DNA of 64,000 nt from Pseudalkalibacillus sp051842935 (GCF_051842935.1 NZ_JBPXRR010000001.1:744001-808000); one strand, 5' to 3'; counted from the stretch's first letter, positions 32,678 through 42,484 are shown. The notes: a model not told the origin generated them from the sequence alone. A program made the numbers and translations.

Positions 32678-34354
32678 ATGAAGAAGTCAAAATGGTCATT
32701 GCTGCTAACACTAACTCTAGTGTTGAGCATGTTCCTAGCTGCATGTTCTGGAGGCGGAGATAGCGCTGACGGAGACAAAAATGGCGGCGATGGAGACAAA
32801 GGTAAAGAAGGTAACACAGATGTACCTCAAGTATTGAACATTCTTGAGAGTGCAGAGATCCCAACTATGGATTCTGTACAAGGTACAGATGCTGTAGCTT
32901 TCCAAGTTATGAACGAAACAATGGAAGGACTTTATCGCTTAGGTCCAGACAACCAGCCGGTACCTGGTATCGCTGAAAGTCACGAAGTAAGCGAAGACCA
33001 AACAGTATTCACTTTCAAACTACGTGATGCTCAATGGTCAAACGGAACTCCTGTAACAGCACAGGACTTCGTATTCTCTTGGCAAAAAGCAGTTGACCCT
33101 GAAGTTGCTTCACAATATTCATTCATCATGGGTCCTGTAAAGAACGCTGAAGCAATCACTGCTGGTGACATGAAGCCAGAAGAACTAGGTGTAGAAGCTG
33201 TAGATGAGAAGACGTTGAAAGTAACACTTGAGCGTCCAACTCCTTACTTCCTAAGCTTGACTACATTCGCAACATACTTACCACAAAATCAAGAATTCGT
33301 TGAAGGGCAAGGAGATCAATACGCTCTTGAAGACGAAAACCTAATCTATAACGGACCATTCTTGCTTACTGATTGGAAGCACGAAGAAGGATGGGTACTT
33401 AAGAAGAACCCTGACTACTGGGATGCTGAAAACGTTAAGCTTGAAACAATCAACGTAAAGGTTGTTAAAGACCCTGCAACTGCAGTTAACCTTTATGAAA
33501 CTGGAAAGATCGATCGTGCAGGTCTATCTTCTGAATTCGTTAACAAGTACAAGGATCACGAAGATTTCAAATCTTACGGAGAGCCGGTACTCTTCTACTT
33601 CAAGTATAACCAAACTCGTAACGAAGCATTAGCGAACGTTGACGTACGTAAAGCATTGAGCATGGCAGTAAACAAGGAAGACCTAGTAAACGTAATCCTT
33701 AACAATGGATCTATTCCTGCATACTTCTCTGTACCACAGGACTTCGTTACACATCCTGAAACAGGTGAAGACTTCCGCGCAGGAAATGGCGATCTTTTGA
33801 AGACTGACAAAGATAAAGCTAAAGAACATTGGGAAAAAGGTCTAGAAGCTCTTGGCAAGGATAGCGTAACACTTGAAATCCTTGGTGGAGACACTGAAAC
33901 AGCTATGAAGATGCAAGACTACTTCAAAAACCAATTGGAAGAAGCTCTTCCTGGTTTGACAATCGATCTCAAGAACGTTCCATTTAAGCAACGTCTAGAG
34001 CTTGATGAAGCACAAGATTACGACATCCAATTCGCTGGTTGGGGTCCTGACTATCTTGACGCTATGACTTTCGTTGACCTTTGGGTAACTGACGGTGGTC
34101 ACAACAAGATGGGCTACTCTAACCCAGAGTATGACAAGCTTGTGAAACAAGCGAAGAACGAACTTGCTGACAAGCCTGTAGAGCGTTTCCAAGCAATGCA
34201 AGAAGCTGAGAAACTATTACTTGAAGAAGATGCTGCAATCGGACCACTTTACCAACGTGGAACTTCCCAACTTTGGAAGCCATATGTGAAGAATGTACCG
34301 ATTCACTCATTTGGACCTGACTATAGCTATAAGTGGGCTTATATCGAGAAGTAA
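32678..34354 (+). CDS. oppA: Oligopeptide ABC transporter substrate-binding lipoprotein OppA
   Basis: 558 residues. The lipoprotein signal ends in the lipobox LAACSGG; a Gly/Asp/Lys-rich linker follows. The SBP_bac_5 body shows AQWSNGTPVTAQDFVFSWQK, NYNGPFLL-type and NPDYWDAENVK motifs. It binds peptides at the cell surface for import by OppBCDF, and in Bacillus this also brings in signalling peptides for sporulation and competence. GGGGAGGTCATTAAGGC precedes the ATG. Codon use is noticeably biased, which suggests high expression. Confidence 0.95.
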   Translation: MKKSKWSLLLTLTLVLSMFLAACSGGGDSADGDKNGGDGDKGKEGNTDVPQVLNILESAEIPTMDSVQGTDAVAFQVMNETMEGLYRLGPDNQPVPGIAESHEVSEDQTVFTFKLRDAQWSNGTPVTAQDFVFSWQKAVDPEVASQYSFIMGPVKNAEAITAGDMKPEELGVEAVDEKTLKVTLERPTPYFLSLTTFATYLPQNQEFVEGQGDQYALEDENLIYNGPFLLTDWKHEEGWVLKKNPDYWDAENVKLETINVKVVKDPATAVNLYETGKIDRAGLSSEFVNKYKDHEDFKSYGEPVLFYFKYNQTRNEALANVDVRKALSMAVNKEDLVNVILNNGSIPAYFSVPQDFVTHPETGEDFRAGNGDLLKTDKDKAKEHWEKGLEALGKDSVTLEILGGDTETAMKMQDYFKNQLEEALPGLTIDLKNVPFKQRLELDEAQDYDIQFAGWGPDYLDAMTFVDLWVTDGGHNKMGYSNPEYDKLVKQAKNELADKPVERFQAMQEAEKLLLEEDAAIGPLYQRGTSQLWKPYVKNVPIHSFGPDYSYKWAYIEK

Positions 34355-34514
34355 GAATAAGCACTGATTAGTCAGAATCAGGAGAGTATCAGGAGAGTAT
34401 ATGTCGTCCTGAATGACGTATACTCTCTTTTCCTGTTAACGGATAATTTTTAGAAAATAATAAATCCTTTTATTTATTAATGTATTCAGGAGAACAACAT
34501 GGAGGTGGAAGAGG

Positions 34515-35444
34515 ATGAAAGGGTATATCTTTCAACGTGTGGTTTATATGGTAATCACACTGCTCCTCATTGCTTCAGCGACGTTTTTCCTCATGAAGAT
34601 CATGCCAGGGACGCCCCTGAGCAATGCGGAAAAACTATCTGCTGAACAAGAAGCGATCATACTTGAGAAATATGGGCTTAATGACCCCGTCCCTATTCAA
34701 TATATTAAGTATATGGGTAACGTATTAACTGGAGATTTAGGTAATTCATTTCAATTCGATGGTCGTGAAGTGACGACACTGATTTTGGATCGTATCGGTC
34801 CATCTGCACAGTTAGGTATTCAAGCAATCATTTTCGGTGCGATTTTTGGAATTCTATTAGGAATCGTTTCGGCAGTCCGATATAACACAGTATGGGATTA
34901 CGGTGCTACCTTGATAGCAGTAATCGGTAAGTCGATTCCGAGTTTCGTATTTGCAGCACTCTTGCAGTATTATGTAGGTGTTAAATTACAATGGTTCCCA
35001 GTCGCATTCTGGGAAGGTTGGGAATACTCTGTTCTTCCGACTATTGCCTTAGCTGTATTCGTCATTGCAATATCAGCTCGTTTCACACGTACAGAAATGC
35101 TAGAAGTCATGAATCAAGACTTCATCACAACCGCACGCGCAAAAGGTGTAAGTGGTTTTGCAGTCGTATTCAAACATGGTATCCGAAATGCGTTGATTCC
35201 ACTTATCACGATCATGGGACCACTAGCAGTAGGACTCATGACTGGTACGCTTGTCATTGAAAAAATCTTTGCAGTTCCAGGACTAGGAGAACAATTCGTC
35301 CGTTCCATCACAACTAATGATTACCCAGTAATCATGGGAACGACTTTATTCTTCTCATTCTTCTTGATTTTGATCATTTTGATCGTCGACATCCTTTATG
35401 GAGTCATTGACCCACGAATTCGTTTAGCAGGAGGGAAAGAGTAA
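34515..35444 (+). CDS. oppB: Oligopeptide ABC transporter permease OppB
   Basis: 309 residues with six predicted membrane segments. The EAA loop is seen as ARAKGVSGFAVVFKHGIRNA near residue 210, the site that touches the ATPases. It forms the membrane channel with OppC. GGAGGTGGAAGAGG precedes the ATG; the gene overlaps oppC by one base (TAATG). Confidence 0.95.
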   Translation: MKGYIFQRVVYMVITLLLIASATFFLMKIMPGTPLSNAEKLSAEQEAIILEKYGLNDPVPIQYIKYMGNVLTGDLGNSFQFDGREVTTLILDRIGPSAQLGIQAIIFGAIFGILLGIVSAVRYNTVWDYGATLIAVIGKSIPSFVFAALLQYYVGVKLQWFPVAFWEGWEYSVLPTIALAVFVIAISARFTRTEMLEVMNQDFITTARAKGVSGFAVVFKHGIRNALIPLITIMGPLAVGLMTGTLVIEKIFAVPGLGEQFVRSITTNDYPVIMGTTLFFSFFLILIILIVDILYGVIDPRIRLAGGKE

Positions 35445-36460
35445 TGAGTAAACGTGAAGACTATTTAACTGATGAACTGTTTCAGCCTGCTAATTTAGAT
35501 AGTGAAAAAAGTGAAAAGATTGCCGGACCAAGTTTGAGCTATTGGCAAGATGCTTGGATCCGTCTTCGTAAGAACAAGGCTGCTATCGTTGGTTGTATCA
35601 TTCTACTAGCCCTTACGATTCTCGCAGTCTTTGGACCTATGATGAACCAATATTCTTTCTCTGAGCAAGATCTATCCCGTGCGAATCTACCAGCGAAAGT
35701 TCCTGGAATTGAAAATCTAGGAATCATGGATGGTAAAGATGAGATGGGTAACGACATGTATGAATTGAAAGGCCAGGAAGAAGGAACTTACTTCTGGTTC
35801 GGTACTGATGGACTGGGCCGTGACCAGTGGACTCGTATCTGGCAAGGAACTCGAGTATCTCTTTACATTGCATTGCTTGCTGCTGCAATTGATATGGTCA
35901 TCGGTGTAGCTTACGGTGGTATTTCCGCTTATTACGGTGGACGTGTCGACAACGTCATGCAACGTATTGTTGAGATCTTGATCGGTATCCCGAACTTGGT
36001 CGTTGTAATATTGATGATCCTCGTACTGGATCCAGGTATAATATCCATCACCGTCGCCTTGACGATAACCGGTTGGATAGGAATGTCGAGGATTGTGCGT
36101 GGACAGATGTTGAAGCTTAAAGGACAAGAATTCGTATTAGCTGCACGTACTTTGGGTGCTTCGGATAACAAAATCATATCCAAACACTTAATTCCTAACG
36201 TACTAGGTGTCATCATCATCAACACGATGTTTACGATACCTGCTGCAATCTTCTTCGAAGCATTCTTGAGCTTTATCGGATTAGGATTGCAGGCGCCATT
36301 GGCATCATTAGGAACGTTGATTGATGAGGGGTACAGAAATATGCAGATTTTCCCTTATCAAATGATCTATCCATCTATCGTAATCAGTTTGATCATGATT
36401 GCATTCAACGTTGTAGCCGATGGATTACGTGACGCACTAGATCCTAAAATGAGAGAATAG
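35444..36460 (+). CDS. oppC: Oligopeptide ABC transporter permease OppC
   Basis: 338 residues, with the OppC_N cytosolic segment (LSYWQDAWIRLRKNKAAIVG) before the first membrane helix, and an EAA loop AARTLGASDNKIISKHLIPN near residue 230. A loop of about 60 residues after helix 1 faces outside. It pairs with OppB. The ATG overlaps the oppB stop. Confidence 0.95.
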   Translation: MSKREDYLTDELFQPANLDSEKSEKIAGPSLSYWQDAWIRLRKNKAAIVGCIILLALTILAVFGPMMNQYSFSEQDLSRANLPAKVPGIENLGIMDGKDEMGNDMYELKGQEEGTYFWFGTDGLGRDQWTRIWQGTRVSLYIALLAAAIDMVIGVAYGGISAYYGGRVDNVMQRIVEILIGIPNLVVVILMILVLDPGIISITVALTITGWIGMSRIVRGQMLKLKGQEFVLAARTLGASDNKIISKHLIPNVLGVIIINTMFTIPAAIFFEAFLSFIGLGLQAPLASLGTLIDEGYRNMQIFPYQMIYPSIVISLIMIAFNVVADGLRDALDPKMRE

Positions 36461-36479
36461 TAGAAGGTGGGTGAAGAGT

Positions 36480-37499
36480 ATGGAAAAGATATTAGAAGTA
36501 AAAAACTTACACGTATCATTTGACACTTTCGCTGGAGAAGTCCAGGCGGTCAGAGGTGTCGATATCGATTTAACAAAAGGGGAAACCTTAGCGATCGTAG
36601 GTGAATCTGGTTCTGGTAAATCCGTTACTTCCAAAAGTATCATGCGATTGATTCCAAACCCGCCTGGTCGTATTAAAGAAGGTCAAATTCTTTTCGAAGG
36701 AAAAGATTTAGCCAAATATTCAGAGCGTCAAATGCAAAAAGTCAGAGGTTCTGAGATCTCTATGATTTTCCAGGATCCAATGACTTCACTGAACCCGACG
36801 ATGACGATCGGGAATCAGATCATGGAAGGTCTTCGAATTCATCAGAAGATGTCGAAGTCCGAAGCGACAGCTCGTGCGATCGAGTTGTTGAAACTAGTTG
36901 GTATTCCGAATGCAGAATCACGCTTGAAGCAATACCCTCACCAGTTCTCTGGTGGTATGAGACAGCGTGTCGTCATCGCGATTGCACTTGCTTGTAATCC
37001 GAAGATTTTGATTGCCGATGAGCCGACAACTGCACTAGACGTAACGATTCAAGCACAGATCTTAGACCTAATGCGTGACTTGCAAGATAAAACGGGTACA
37101 GCTATTATCTTGATTACGCATGACTTAGGTGTCGTAGCAAATGCTGCTCAACGTGTGGCAGTCATGTACGGTGGACAAATCGTAGAAACAGGAACTGTTG
37201 ATGAAATCTTCTATAAGCCACAACATCCATATACTTGGGGACTATTGGCTTCAATGCCGAAAGTAGGAGATTCTAGCACTGAGCTGATTGCAATTCCTGG
37301 TTCACCACCAGACTTGAGCGATCCTCCGAAAGGATGCCCATTTGCAGCTCGTTGCCCTCATGCAATGCAAGTTTGTGTGGATCATATGCCAGAAGCAACA
37401 GAAGTTTCAGGTACACACCAAGCAGCATGCTGGCTACTTGATGAAAGAGCACCTAAAGTAGAAAAACCTGCTGAGGCAACTGTTGGGGGTGCACGCTAA
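36480..37499 (+). CDS. oppD: Oligopeptide ABC transporter ATP-binding protein OppD
   Basis: 339 residues. Walker A GESGSGKSVTS, Q-loop IFQDPMTSLNP, signature FSGGMRQRV, Walker B ILIADEPTTALDV, and the C-terminal oligopeptide-transporter domain with the cysteine cluster CPFAARCPHAM...C that may bind an Fe-S cluster. ATG at 36480 is preferred over GTG 36471 because of AGGTGGGTG. Its last base overlaps oppF. Confidence 0.95.
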   Translation: MEKILEVKNLHVSFDTFAGEVQAVRGVDIDLTKGETLAIVGESGSGKSVTSKSIMRLIPNPPGRIKEGQILFEGKDLAKYSERQMQKVRGSEISMIFQDPMTSLNPTMTIGNQIMEGLRIHQKMSKSEATARAIELLKLVGIPNAESRLKQYPHQFSGGMRQRVVIAIALACNPKILIADEPTTALDVTIQAQILDLMRDLQDKTGTAIILITHDLGVVANAAQRVAVMYGGQIVETGTVDEIFYKPQHPYTWGLLASMPKVGDSSTELIAIPGSPPDLSDPPKGCPFAARCPHAMQVCVDHMPEATEVSGTHQAACWLLDERAPKVEKPAEATVGGAR

Positions 37500-38491
37500 T
37501 GTCTACACAAGAAAAAGAAGTATTAGTTGAAGTAAAGAATCTGAAGAAGTATTTCAACATGGGGAAAGGACAACATCTAAAGGCAGTTGATGATGTTTCT
37601 TTCAACATTTATAAAGGTGAAACGTTAGGGCTCGTTGGTGAGTCCGGATGTGGTAAGTCGACAACTGGGCGTACAATCATCCGACTTTACGGAGCAACTG
37701 ACGGCTCAGTCACATTTGATGGCGAAGATGTTCACGGAAAGAAAGATAAAGTGAAATTAAAAGAGTTCAATCGTAAGATGCAAATGATCTTCCAAGATCC
37801 ATATGCATCCTTGAACCCAAGAATGACCGTAAAAGATATCATTGCAGAAGGTATTGATATCCACGGTCTTGCCAAGTCGAAGGAAGAGCGATTGAACAAA
37901 GTATATGAATTGCTTGAGACAGTCGGCTTGAACAAAGAACACGCGAACCGTTATCCTCACGAATTCAGTGGTGGACAACGTCAACGTATCGGTATCGCAC
38001 GTGCTCTTGCGGTAGATCCGGACTTCATCATTGCTGATGAGCCGATCTCCGCATTGGATGTATCTATCCAGGCTCAGGTTGTCAACTTGATGCAGAAGCT
38101 TCAACGTGAACGCGGTCTCACATATCTGTTTATCGCCCATGACCTTTCTATGGTTAAGCATATCAGTGACCGTGTAGGTGTTATGTACCTGGGCAACCTT
38201 GTTGAGTTGGCTGATAGTGATACGCTATACAACGAGCCACTTCATCCTTACACACAAGCATTGTTATCTGCAATTCCAGTTCCAGATCCTGAATTGGAAC
38301 GCAGTCGTGAACGAATCATCCTTGAGGGAGACGTACCAAGTCCAGTTTCTCCTCCAAGCGGGTGCCGTTTCCGTACAAGATGTCCTCACGCAATGGACGT
38401 ATGTGCGAAAGTCGTTCCTAAATGGCAAGAAGCACGTGAAGGACACTATGTTGCGTGTCACTTGTACGATGACGAAGTGAAAGAAAACTAA
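37499..38491 (+). CDS. oppF: Oligopeptide ABC transporter ATP-binding protein OppF
   Basis: 330 residues. Walker A GESGCGKSTTG, Q-loop IFQDPYASLNP, signature FSGGQRQRI, Walker B FIIADEPISALDV, and a C-terminal CRFRTRCPHAMDVC cluster. It forms the ATPase pair with OppD. The start overlaps the oppD stop. The operon ends in a strong terminator. Confidence 0.95.
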   Translation: MSTQEKEVLVEVKNLKKYFNMGKGQHLKAVDDVSFNIYKGETLGLVGESGCGKSTTGRTIIRLYGATDGSVTFDGEDVHGKKDKVKLKEFNRKMQMIFQDPYASLNPRMTVKDIIAEGIDIHGLAKSKEERLNKVYELLETVGLNKEHANRYPHEFSGGQRQRIGIARALAVDPDFIIADEPISALDVSIQAQVVNLMQKLQRERGLTYLFIAHDLSMVKHISDRVGVMYLGNLVELADSDTLYNEPLHPYTQALLSAIPVPDPELERSRERIILEGDVPSPVSPPSGCRFRTRCPHAMDVCAKVVPKWQEAREGHYVACHLYDDEVKEN

Positions 38492-38507
38492 TAATTGAAC
38501 GTACAAG

Positions 38508-38540
38508 AGACGATCTCTGAAAAGAGATCGTTTTCTTTTT
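38508..38540 (+). terminator. Terminator of the opp operon
   Basis: ACGATCTCT and AGAGATCGT pair over GAAA, followed by TTTCTTTTT. Confidence 0.9.
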
Positions 38541-38617
38541 GATTGAAAGTAGTTGTAATTTATCAAAAAACCCTCTAGGATAATAAGAGATAGTCTGAAC
38601 AGGAATGAGGAAAGTAT

Positions 38618-39472
38618 ATGTCTATTGCATTTGTATTAGATAGTGGGAGCGATTATCTTGGTCAGGAAGATGTCATCGAAACATCTTGTCCGGTTCATGT
38701 TGTCCCATTAAATGTAGATTTCAAAAATGAAGGCACTTATTTAGATGGGATCACCATCACCCATGAAGAGTTTTATGATAAGATGCGTAGTGCTAAAGAA
38801 CTTCCAAAAACGAGTCAACCAGCTCCACAAAAGTTCTATGACACATTCCACAAACTGATCAATGAAGGTTATACGATCATTTATTTAGGGATGGCGAGTG
38901 GACTGAGTGGCACCTATCAAAGTGCGAATGTCGCAAAAGAGATGCTGACAGATGAAGAACAATCCAAGCTGTATGTCGTTGATACAGGCACAGTGTCCGC
39001 TGGTGTCATTTACTTACTGGAGTATGCAGATGATTTGGTGAAACAAGGTCTTTCGGCCGAAGAGGTTCATTCTCAAGTTGAAGAACGGAAGAAAAGTGTA
39101 GCCGGAATCATCCTTCTTGAAACGCTCGAAAACATTACTAAAGGTGGAAGGATTTCTACATTACAAGGAAAAGTAGGGAATTTCCTGAGCATCAAACCTC
39201 TGTTGAAGGTAAAAGATGGCGCAGTCGAAACACTTGAAAATTTCCGAGGAAAGAAGAAGGGGATCCGAAAGTTGTCTGAGATGGTCCAGGAATGGAAAGA
39301 TAACCACGAAGAGCTATTCATCGTGCACAGTTATCCATCAAGACAGGTCGTCTTTGATACGTTCAAAGAACAATTTTCTCTAGACTCCTTCAAGAAGATC
39401 CGTTGTATCAAGCTCGGAAGTGTCATTGGAACTTACGGTGGAGAAAAGTTGATTGGTTTCATCAAATTTTAG
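38618..39472 (+). CDS. DegV family fatty-acid-binding protein
   Basis: 284 residues, second DegV protein of the window. DSGSDYL at the N-terminus, PKTSQPAP, MASGLSGTYQSA and TKGGRISTLQG are the DegV motifs. It likely presents fatty acids to FakA for phosphorylation. The two paralogues differ strongly, which suggests different acyl preference. AATGAGGAAAGTAT precedes the ATG. It stands alone between terminators. Confidence 0.9.
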   Translation: MSIAFVLDSGSDYLGQEDVIETSCPVHVVPLNVDFKNEGTYLDGITITHEEFYDKMRSAKELPKTSQPAPQKFYDTFHKLINEGYTIIYLGMASGLSGTYQSANVAKEMLTDEEQSKLYVVDTGTVSAGVIYLLEYADDLVKQGLSAEEVHSQVEERKKSVAGIILLETLENITKGGRISTLQGKVGNFLSIKPLLKVKDGAVETLENFRGKKKGIRKLSEMVQEWKDNHEELFIVHSYPSRQVVFDTFKEQFSLDSFKKIRCIKLGSVIGTYGGEKLIGFIKF

Positions 39473-39501
39473 AACAGTTCTCTCTAGAGAGCTGTTTTTT
39501 T
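39473..39501 (+). terminator. Terminator after the second DegV gene
   Basis: AACAGTTCTCT and AGAGAGCTGTT stem, then TTTTTT. Confidence 0.88.
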
Positions 39502-39585
39502 ATGTTCTTAAAGGCAGGATATCAATGAGCTTGTGTATAATACATGTTAAATAATCGTATAAATGGTAGAGAAGGGGGTTGGGTG

Positions 39586-40005
39586 ATGATTTTTTATCAG
39601 TATGATCCGGAAATGGATCGTGATTTTTTGCTACAACTAATACGTGAGAACGGAATCACTCCAGCTTTTGCTGCCGAATTGGATGAGCATTCGATTCATT
39701 TAAGAGAAAATGAGGAGATCTATATATTTTCAAACGATGATGATTGGGTAGGTTTATTGTGGTACATGATCGATCACACGACAGACACCCTTGGTATCAA
39801 AAGTCTATACATCAATGAAGAGAAGACTTCCTTCCCATTAGAGGTAAAACTACTGGAATTTGCGGTGAAGAAAGCGAAATATCTCAAGATGGTCAAAGTT
39901 CAATTTCAATATGATGGGGAAGTGGACGGAACCCAGTTAAGCACTGAACTGGGTTGTAACATGATTGAAAGGGACAAAACAACGAATTACTGTTATTTGT
40001 CCTGA
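39586..40005 (+). CDS. GNAT-like hypothetical protein
   Basis: 139 residues. The sequence EEIYIFSNDDDWVGLLWYMI, LGIKSLYINEEK and the C-terminal LSTELGCNMIERD follow the strand order of a GNAT fold, but the acetyl-CoA loop (R/QxxGxG/A) is missing, so catalysis is doubtful. AAGGGGGTTGGGTG precedes ATG at 39586. It ends seven bases from a convergent HD-domain gene. Confidence 0.6.
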   Translation: MIFYQYDPEMDRDFLLQLIRENGITPAFAAELDEHSIHLRENEEIYIFSNDDDWVGLLWYMIDHTTDTLGIKSLYINEEKTSFPLEVKLLEFAVKKAKYLKMVKVQFQYDGEVDGTQLSTELGCNMIERDKTTNYCYLS

Positions 40006-40011
40006 GGAGGA

Positions 40012-40548
40012 TCAACTGGTTTGTTGAAACGTTGTTTCGCCTTTACTTTCTTGGATTTTGTTGTCAAGCTTCAGAATTAGCTCGACAGCTTTGTCATGCG
40101 CAATGGTACGGTAATGATGGTTGCCGTTCGGCTCTTCATCCGCTTCATCAGCTAGTTTCACAACCTTTTGCAATGGGCTGAGATGCAAGCTGCCCTGAGG
40201 TAGATAGGAATCGGTATGCAGGAGAATCGCTAATGAAATTTCCTTCGCAGATTCTCTTTTTTCCCCTAATTCAATCAGGATTTTATGTGCCCGTTCTGCA
40301 CCTTTAATGGCATGGATATCGTTCGCTTTATAAAGCTCGAAGTCCCACTCACCATCACGGTACCACGTGTAGTGACCGATATCGTGGAGCAAAGCTGCTT
40401 TACAAGCCATTTCAGGATCGACACCAAAGCGTTGTGCAATTTTGAAAGCATGATAACTAGAGGCGATCGCATGCACAACTCCTGAACGCTGAATGTATTT
40501 TTGTGTTTTAGGATGATTGAAAATTTCCAACAATGTAGGCTTATGCAT
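40012..40548 (-). CDS. HD domain phosphohydrolase
   Basis: 178 residues. GVVHAIASSYHAFKIA supplies the first His, ALLHDIGHYTWY the HD pair, and LLHTDSYLP a later metal-near residue. This is a metal-dependent phosphohydrolase of unknown substrate, probably a nucleotide. GGAGGTATACCC precedes the ATG. Confidence 0.86.
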   Translation of the reverse strand: MHKPTLLEIFNHPKTQKYIQRSGVVHAIASSYHAFKIAQRFGVDPEMACKAALLHDIGHYTWYRDGEWDFELYKANDIHAIKGAERAHKILIELGEKRESAKEISLAILLHTDSYLPQGSLHLSPLQKVVKLADEADEEPNGNHHYRTIAHDKAVELILKLDNKIQESKGETTFQQTS

Positions 40549-40789
40549 GGGTATACCTCCTGTTCTTGAGTGTATTGTTCAACAATATAGCATGTTTTGT
40601 AGACCATTTCAAGAAAAAAATAAACGCATAGTTGACAAAAACCTGTCAACAGAAATTTTCTTACAATAATCGTAATTTCCATAACAAAATAGGAAAATTG
40701 ATGAAATATATGTCGAAAGTTACTTCTCATGAAAAGATTGGTTTTTTATAATAGTATCTATAGGATTAACAACAGGGGAGGAACGGAAT

Positions 40790-41980
40790 ATGGGGATGAT
40801 CAAAGTAATTATGTCGTTGTTCCTGCTGTCGTTCCCGTCGTGGGAGATGGCTGACGAAAAACCGGAACAAAAAGTAGCATATCATCAAGGAATTGAATCA
40901 CACGTAATGAAGAGAGAATTACCAGAGAAAATGCCTCGATTCGTCTATGATTCTGGTCTGAATTTTGAATATCCAGATGCTGTACGAGGTATTTATGTAA
41001 CGGGTCACTCTGCTGGGGGCAGCCGGTTTGAGAAATTGATATCGTTGATCAATGGTACGGATCTGAACGCAATGGTCATTGATATCAAGGATGATACAGG
41101 GAACATCACATACATACCAGATGAATCTTCCCCGATGCATTCATTTGGTCAGCCTTATATCAAGGATCCTAGAAAGATGCTTGAAACTTTAGAAAAAGAA
41201 AAAATCTATCCGATTGCACGGATTGTTGTATTCAAGGATTCCGTGTTAGCAAGTCAAAAGCCGGAATTATCGTTTAAGAACGGAAATGCGATCTGGAAGA
41301 ATGGACGTGGGGAAGCATTCGTCAACCCATTCATGAAAGAAGTCTGGGACTATAATGTCGCGATCGCTATAGAAGCTGCGAAGCTTGGATTCCAGGAAAT
41401 CCAGTTCGATTATGTAAGATTCCCTGAAGGATTTGAGAAGAGAGACACAACGCTTCAATACAACATGGGTGACTACGCGAAGCTCGATATGGAGAATGTA
41501 CAGAAACGAGTATCTGCGGTCACTGATTTCGTAGAATATGCGAAAGGAAAGCTCGAGCCGTATGATGTTGACGTTTCCGTGGATATCTTCGGTTACACTG
41601 CGACATTGCCTGAAGCGCCGGGTATCGGACAGAACTTCACGAAAATCGCCAGCCATGTGGATGTGATTTCATCTATGATCTATCCGAGTCACTGGACGTC
41701 GTATTTCGGAATTGCAAAGCCGGATCTCGAGCCATATCGATTGGTTACGGAGTACGCGAAAATGGAAAACAAAAAGTTGGCTGAGCTTGAAAATCCACCA
41801 ACATCCCGTCCATGGATCCAAGATTTCACAGCCTCCTATCTAGGTGCTGGGAATTACAGGGTTTATGGAAAGGCAGAAGTGGAAGCGCAGATCAGGGCTT
41901 TGAATGAAAATGGCATCAAGGAATTCCTCCTGTGGGATGCAGGTAACACCTATACACCGAATGTAGATTATACGCCGTAA
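40790..41980 (+). CDS. Putative glycoside hydrolase (DUF4015)
   Basis: 396 residues. A short hydrophobic N-terminus (MIKVIMSLFLLSFPSW) is a likely signal peptide. The DUF4015 TIM-barrel motifs follow: VRGIYVTGHSAGG, MVIDIKDDTGNITY, IYPIARIVVFKD, GFQEIQFDYVRFPEG and ISSMIYPSHW. It is thought to act on extracellular or cell-wall polysaccharide, but the substrate is unknown. GGGGAGGAACGGAAT precedes the ATG. A terminator follows. Confidence 0.87.
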   Translation: MGMIKVIMSLFLLSFPSWEMADEKPEQKVAYHQGIESHVMKRELPEKMPRFVYDSGLNFEYPDAVRGIYVTGHSAGGSRFEKLISLINGTDLNAMVIDIKDDTGNITYIPDESSPMHSFGQPYIKDPRKMLETLEKEKIYPIARIVVFKDSVLASQKPELSFKNGNAIWKNGRGEAFVNPFMKEVWDYNVAIAIEAAKLGFQEIQFDYVRFPEGFEKRDTTLQYNMGDYAKLDMENVQKRVSAVTDFVEYAKGKLEPYDVDVSVDIFGYTATLPEAPGIGQNFTKIASHVDVISSMIYPSHWTSYFGIAKPDLEPYRLVTEYAKMENKKLAELENPPTSRPWIQDFTASYLGAGNYRVYGKAEVEAQIRALNENGIKEFLLWDAGNTYTPNVDYTP

Positions 41981-41984
41981 TGAA

Positions 41985-42013
41985 GAAAAGCTGGCCGCTG
42001 GCCAGCTTTTTTG
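41985..42013 (+). terminator. Terminator after the DUF4015 gene
   Basis: AAAAGCTGGCC and GGCCAGCTTTT pair over GCT, followed by TTGTTTT. Confidence 0.9.
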
Positions 42014-42042
42014 TTTTCGCAAATTTTGTTGTTCTTGTAGGA

Positions 42043-42126
42043 AGTTGATTTCCGATTCAGGTGCTCGCTTTCCGCGGGGCGTGCGGTGAGCCCGCTGGAG
42101 TCTCGCACCTTACTCTCCAATTAATT
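42043..42126. repeat. Truncated copy of a Bacillaceae intergenic repeat
   Basis: AGTTGATTTCC, GGTGCTCGCTTTCCGCGGGG and GAGTCTCGCACCTTACTCTCC followed by AATTAATTT. The ends are inverted repeats (GGTGC/GCACC, TTGATT/AATTAA). Longer copies, with more GC-rich middle, are common between genes in Bacillus relatives. It is GC-rich compared with its flanks. Confidence 0.7.
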
Positions 42127-42173
42127 TGCACAAGATGTTTCTATAATTATCCTATAGCAATTTTCTTAAGTCT

Positions 42174-42353
42174 TTATGGGCGTCTTTGTACTTTACGCCA
42201 TCCTGTTTGCGTTCCTTTACTTTTATTCAAGAAGAATTTTGCATTTCCCCGCCCAAAAAGCTTTGCGGCTACACCATGAGTGATGATTCCCATGAATGCA
42301 GTCAACCCGATGATGAAAAGACCTAGAAGTGTCATATCAATGAAAAAGTCCAT
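42174..42353 (-). CDS. Small membrane protein, 59 aa
   Basis: One hydrophobic segment at residues 5-30 (MTLLGLFIIGLTAFMGIITH) and a basic C-terminus (KSKGTQTGWRKVQRRP). AGGGAGGACTGCTGG precedes ATG at 42353. It lies upstream of yjbC on the opposite strand. No family was recognised. Confidence 0.65.
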   Translation of the reverse strand: MDFFIDMTLLGLFIIGLTAFMGIITHGVAAKLFGRGNAKFFLNKSKGTQTGWRKVQRRP

Positions 42354-42413
42354 CCAGCAGTCCTCCCTTGTATGTAACATCCACATTTTTCTAATACTAC
42401 TATTGTAAAAGAA

Positions 42414-42439
42414 GTTTCGTTGGAAGGAAAGAGGGGAAA
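42414..42439 (+). promoter_or_regulatory. SigB-type promoter upstream of yjbC
   Basis: GTTTCG, 14 bases, GGGAAA. yjbC is a known member of the stress regulon in B. subtilis, which favours the call. Confidence 0.55.
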
Positions 42440-42457
42440 TAATTAACTGATTATACC

Positions 42458-42484
42458 TTGAACGCCTAATACTTTAATCTCGAC
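42458..42484 (+). promoter_or_regulatory. Possible ECF-sigma promoter upstream of yjbC
   Basis: TTGAAC, 17 bases, CGAC. This resembles SigX/SigM-type promoters (AAC...CGAC). In B. subtilis the yjbC-spx unit has ECF promoters. The -35 is imperfect. Confidence 0.35.

Noticed and set aside
42061..42279. 72-codon forward frame over the Bacillaceae repeat
   Set aside because: Begins in repeat DNA and overlaps the small membrane gene on the minus strand, which has a good binding site.
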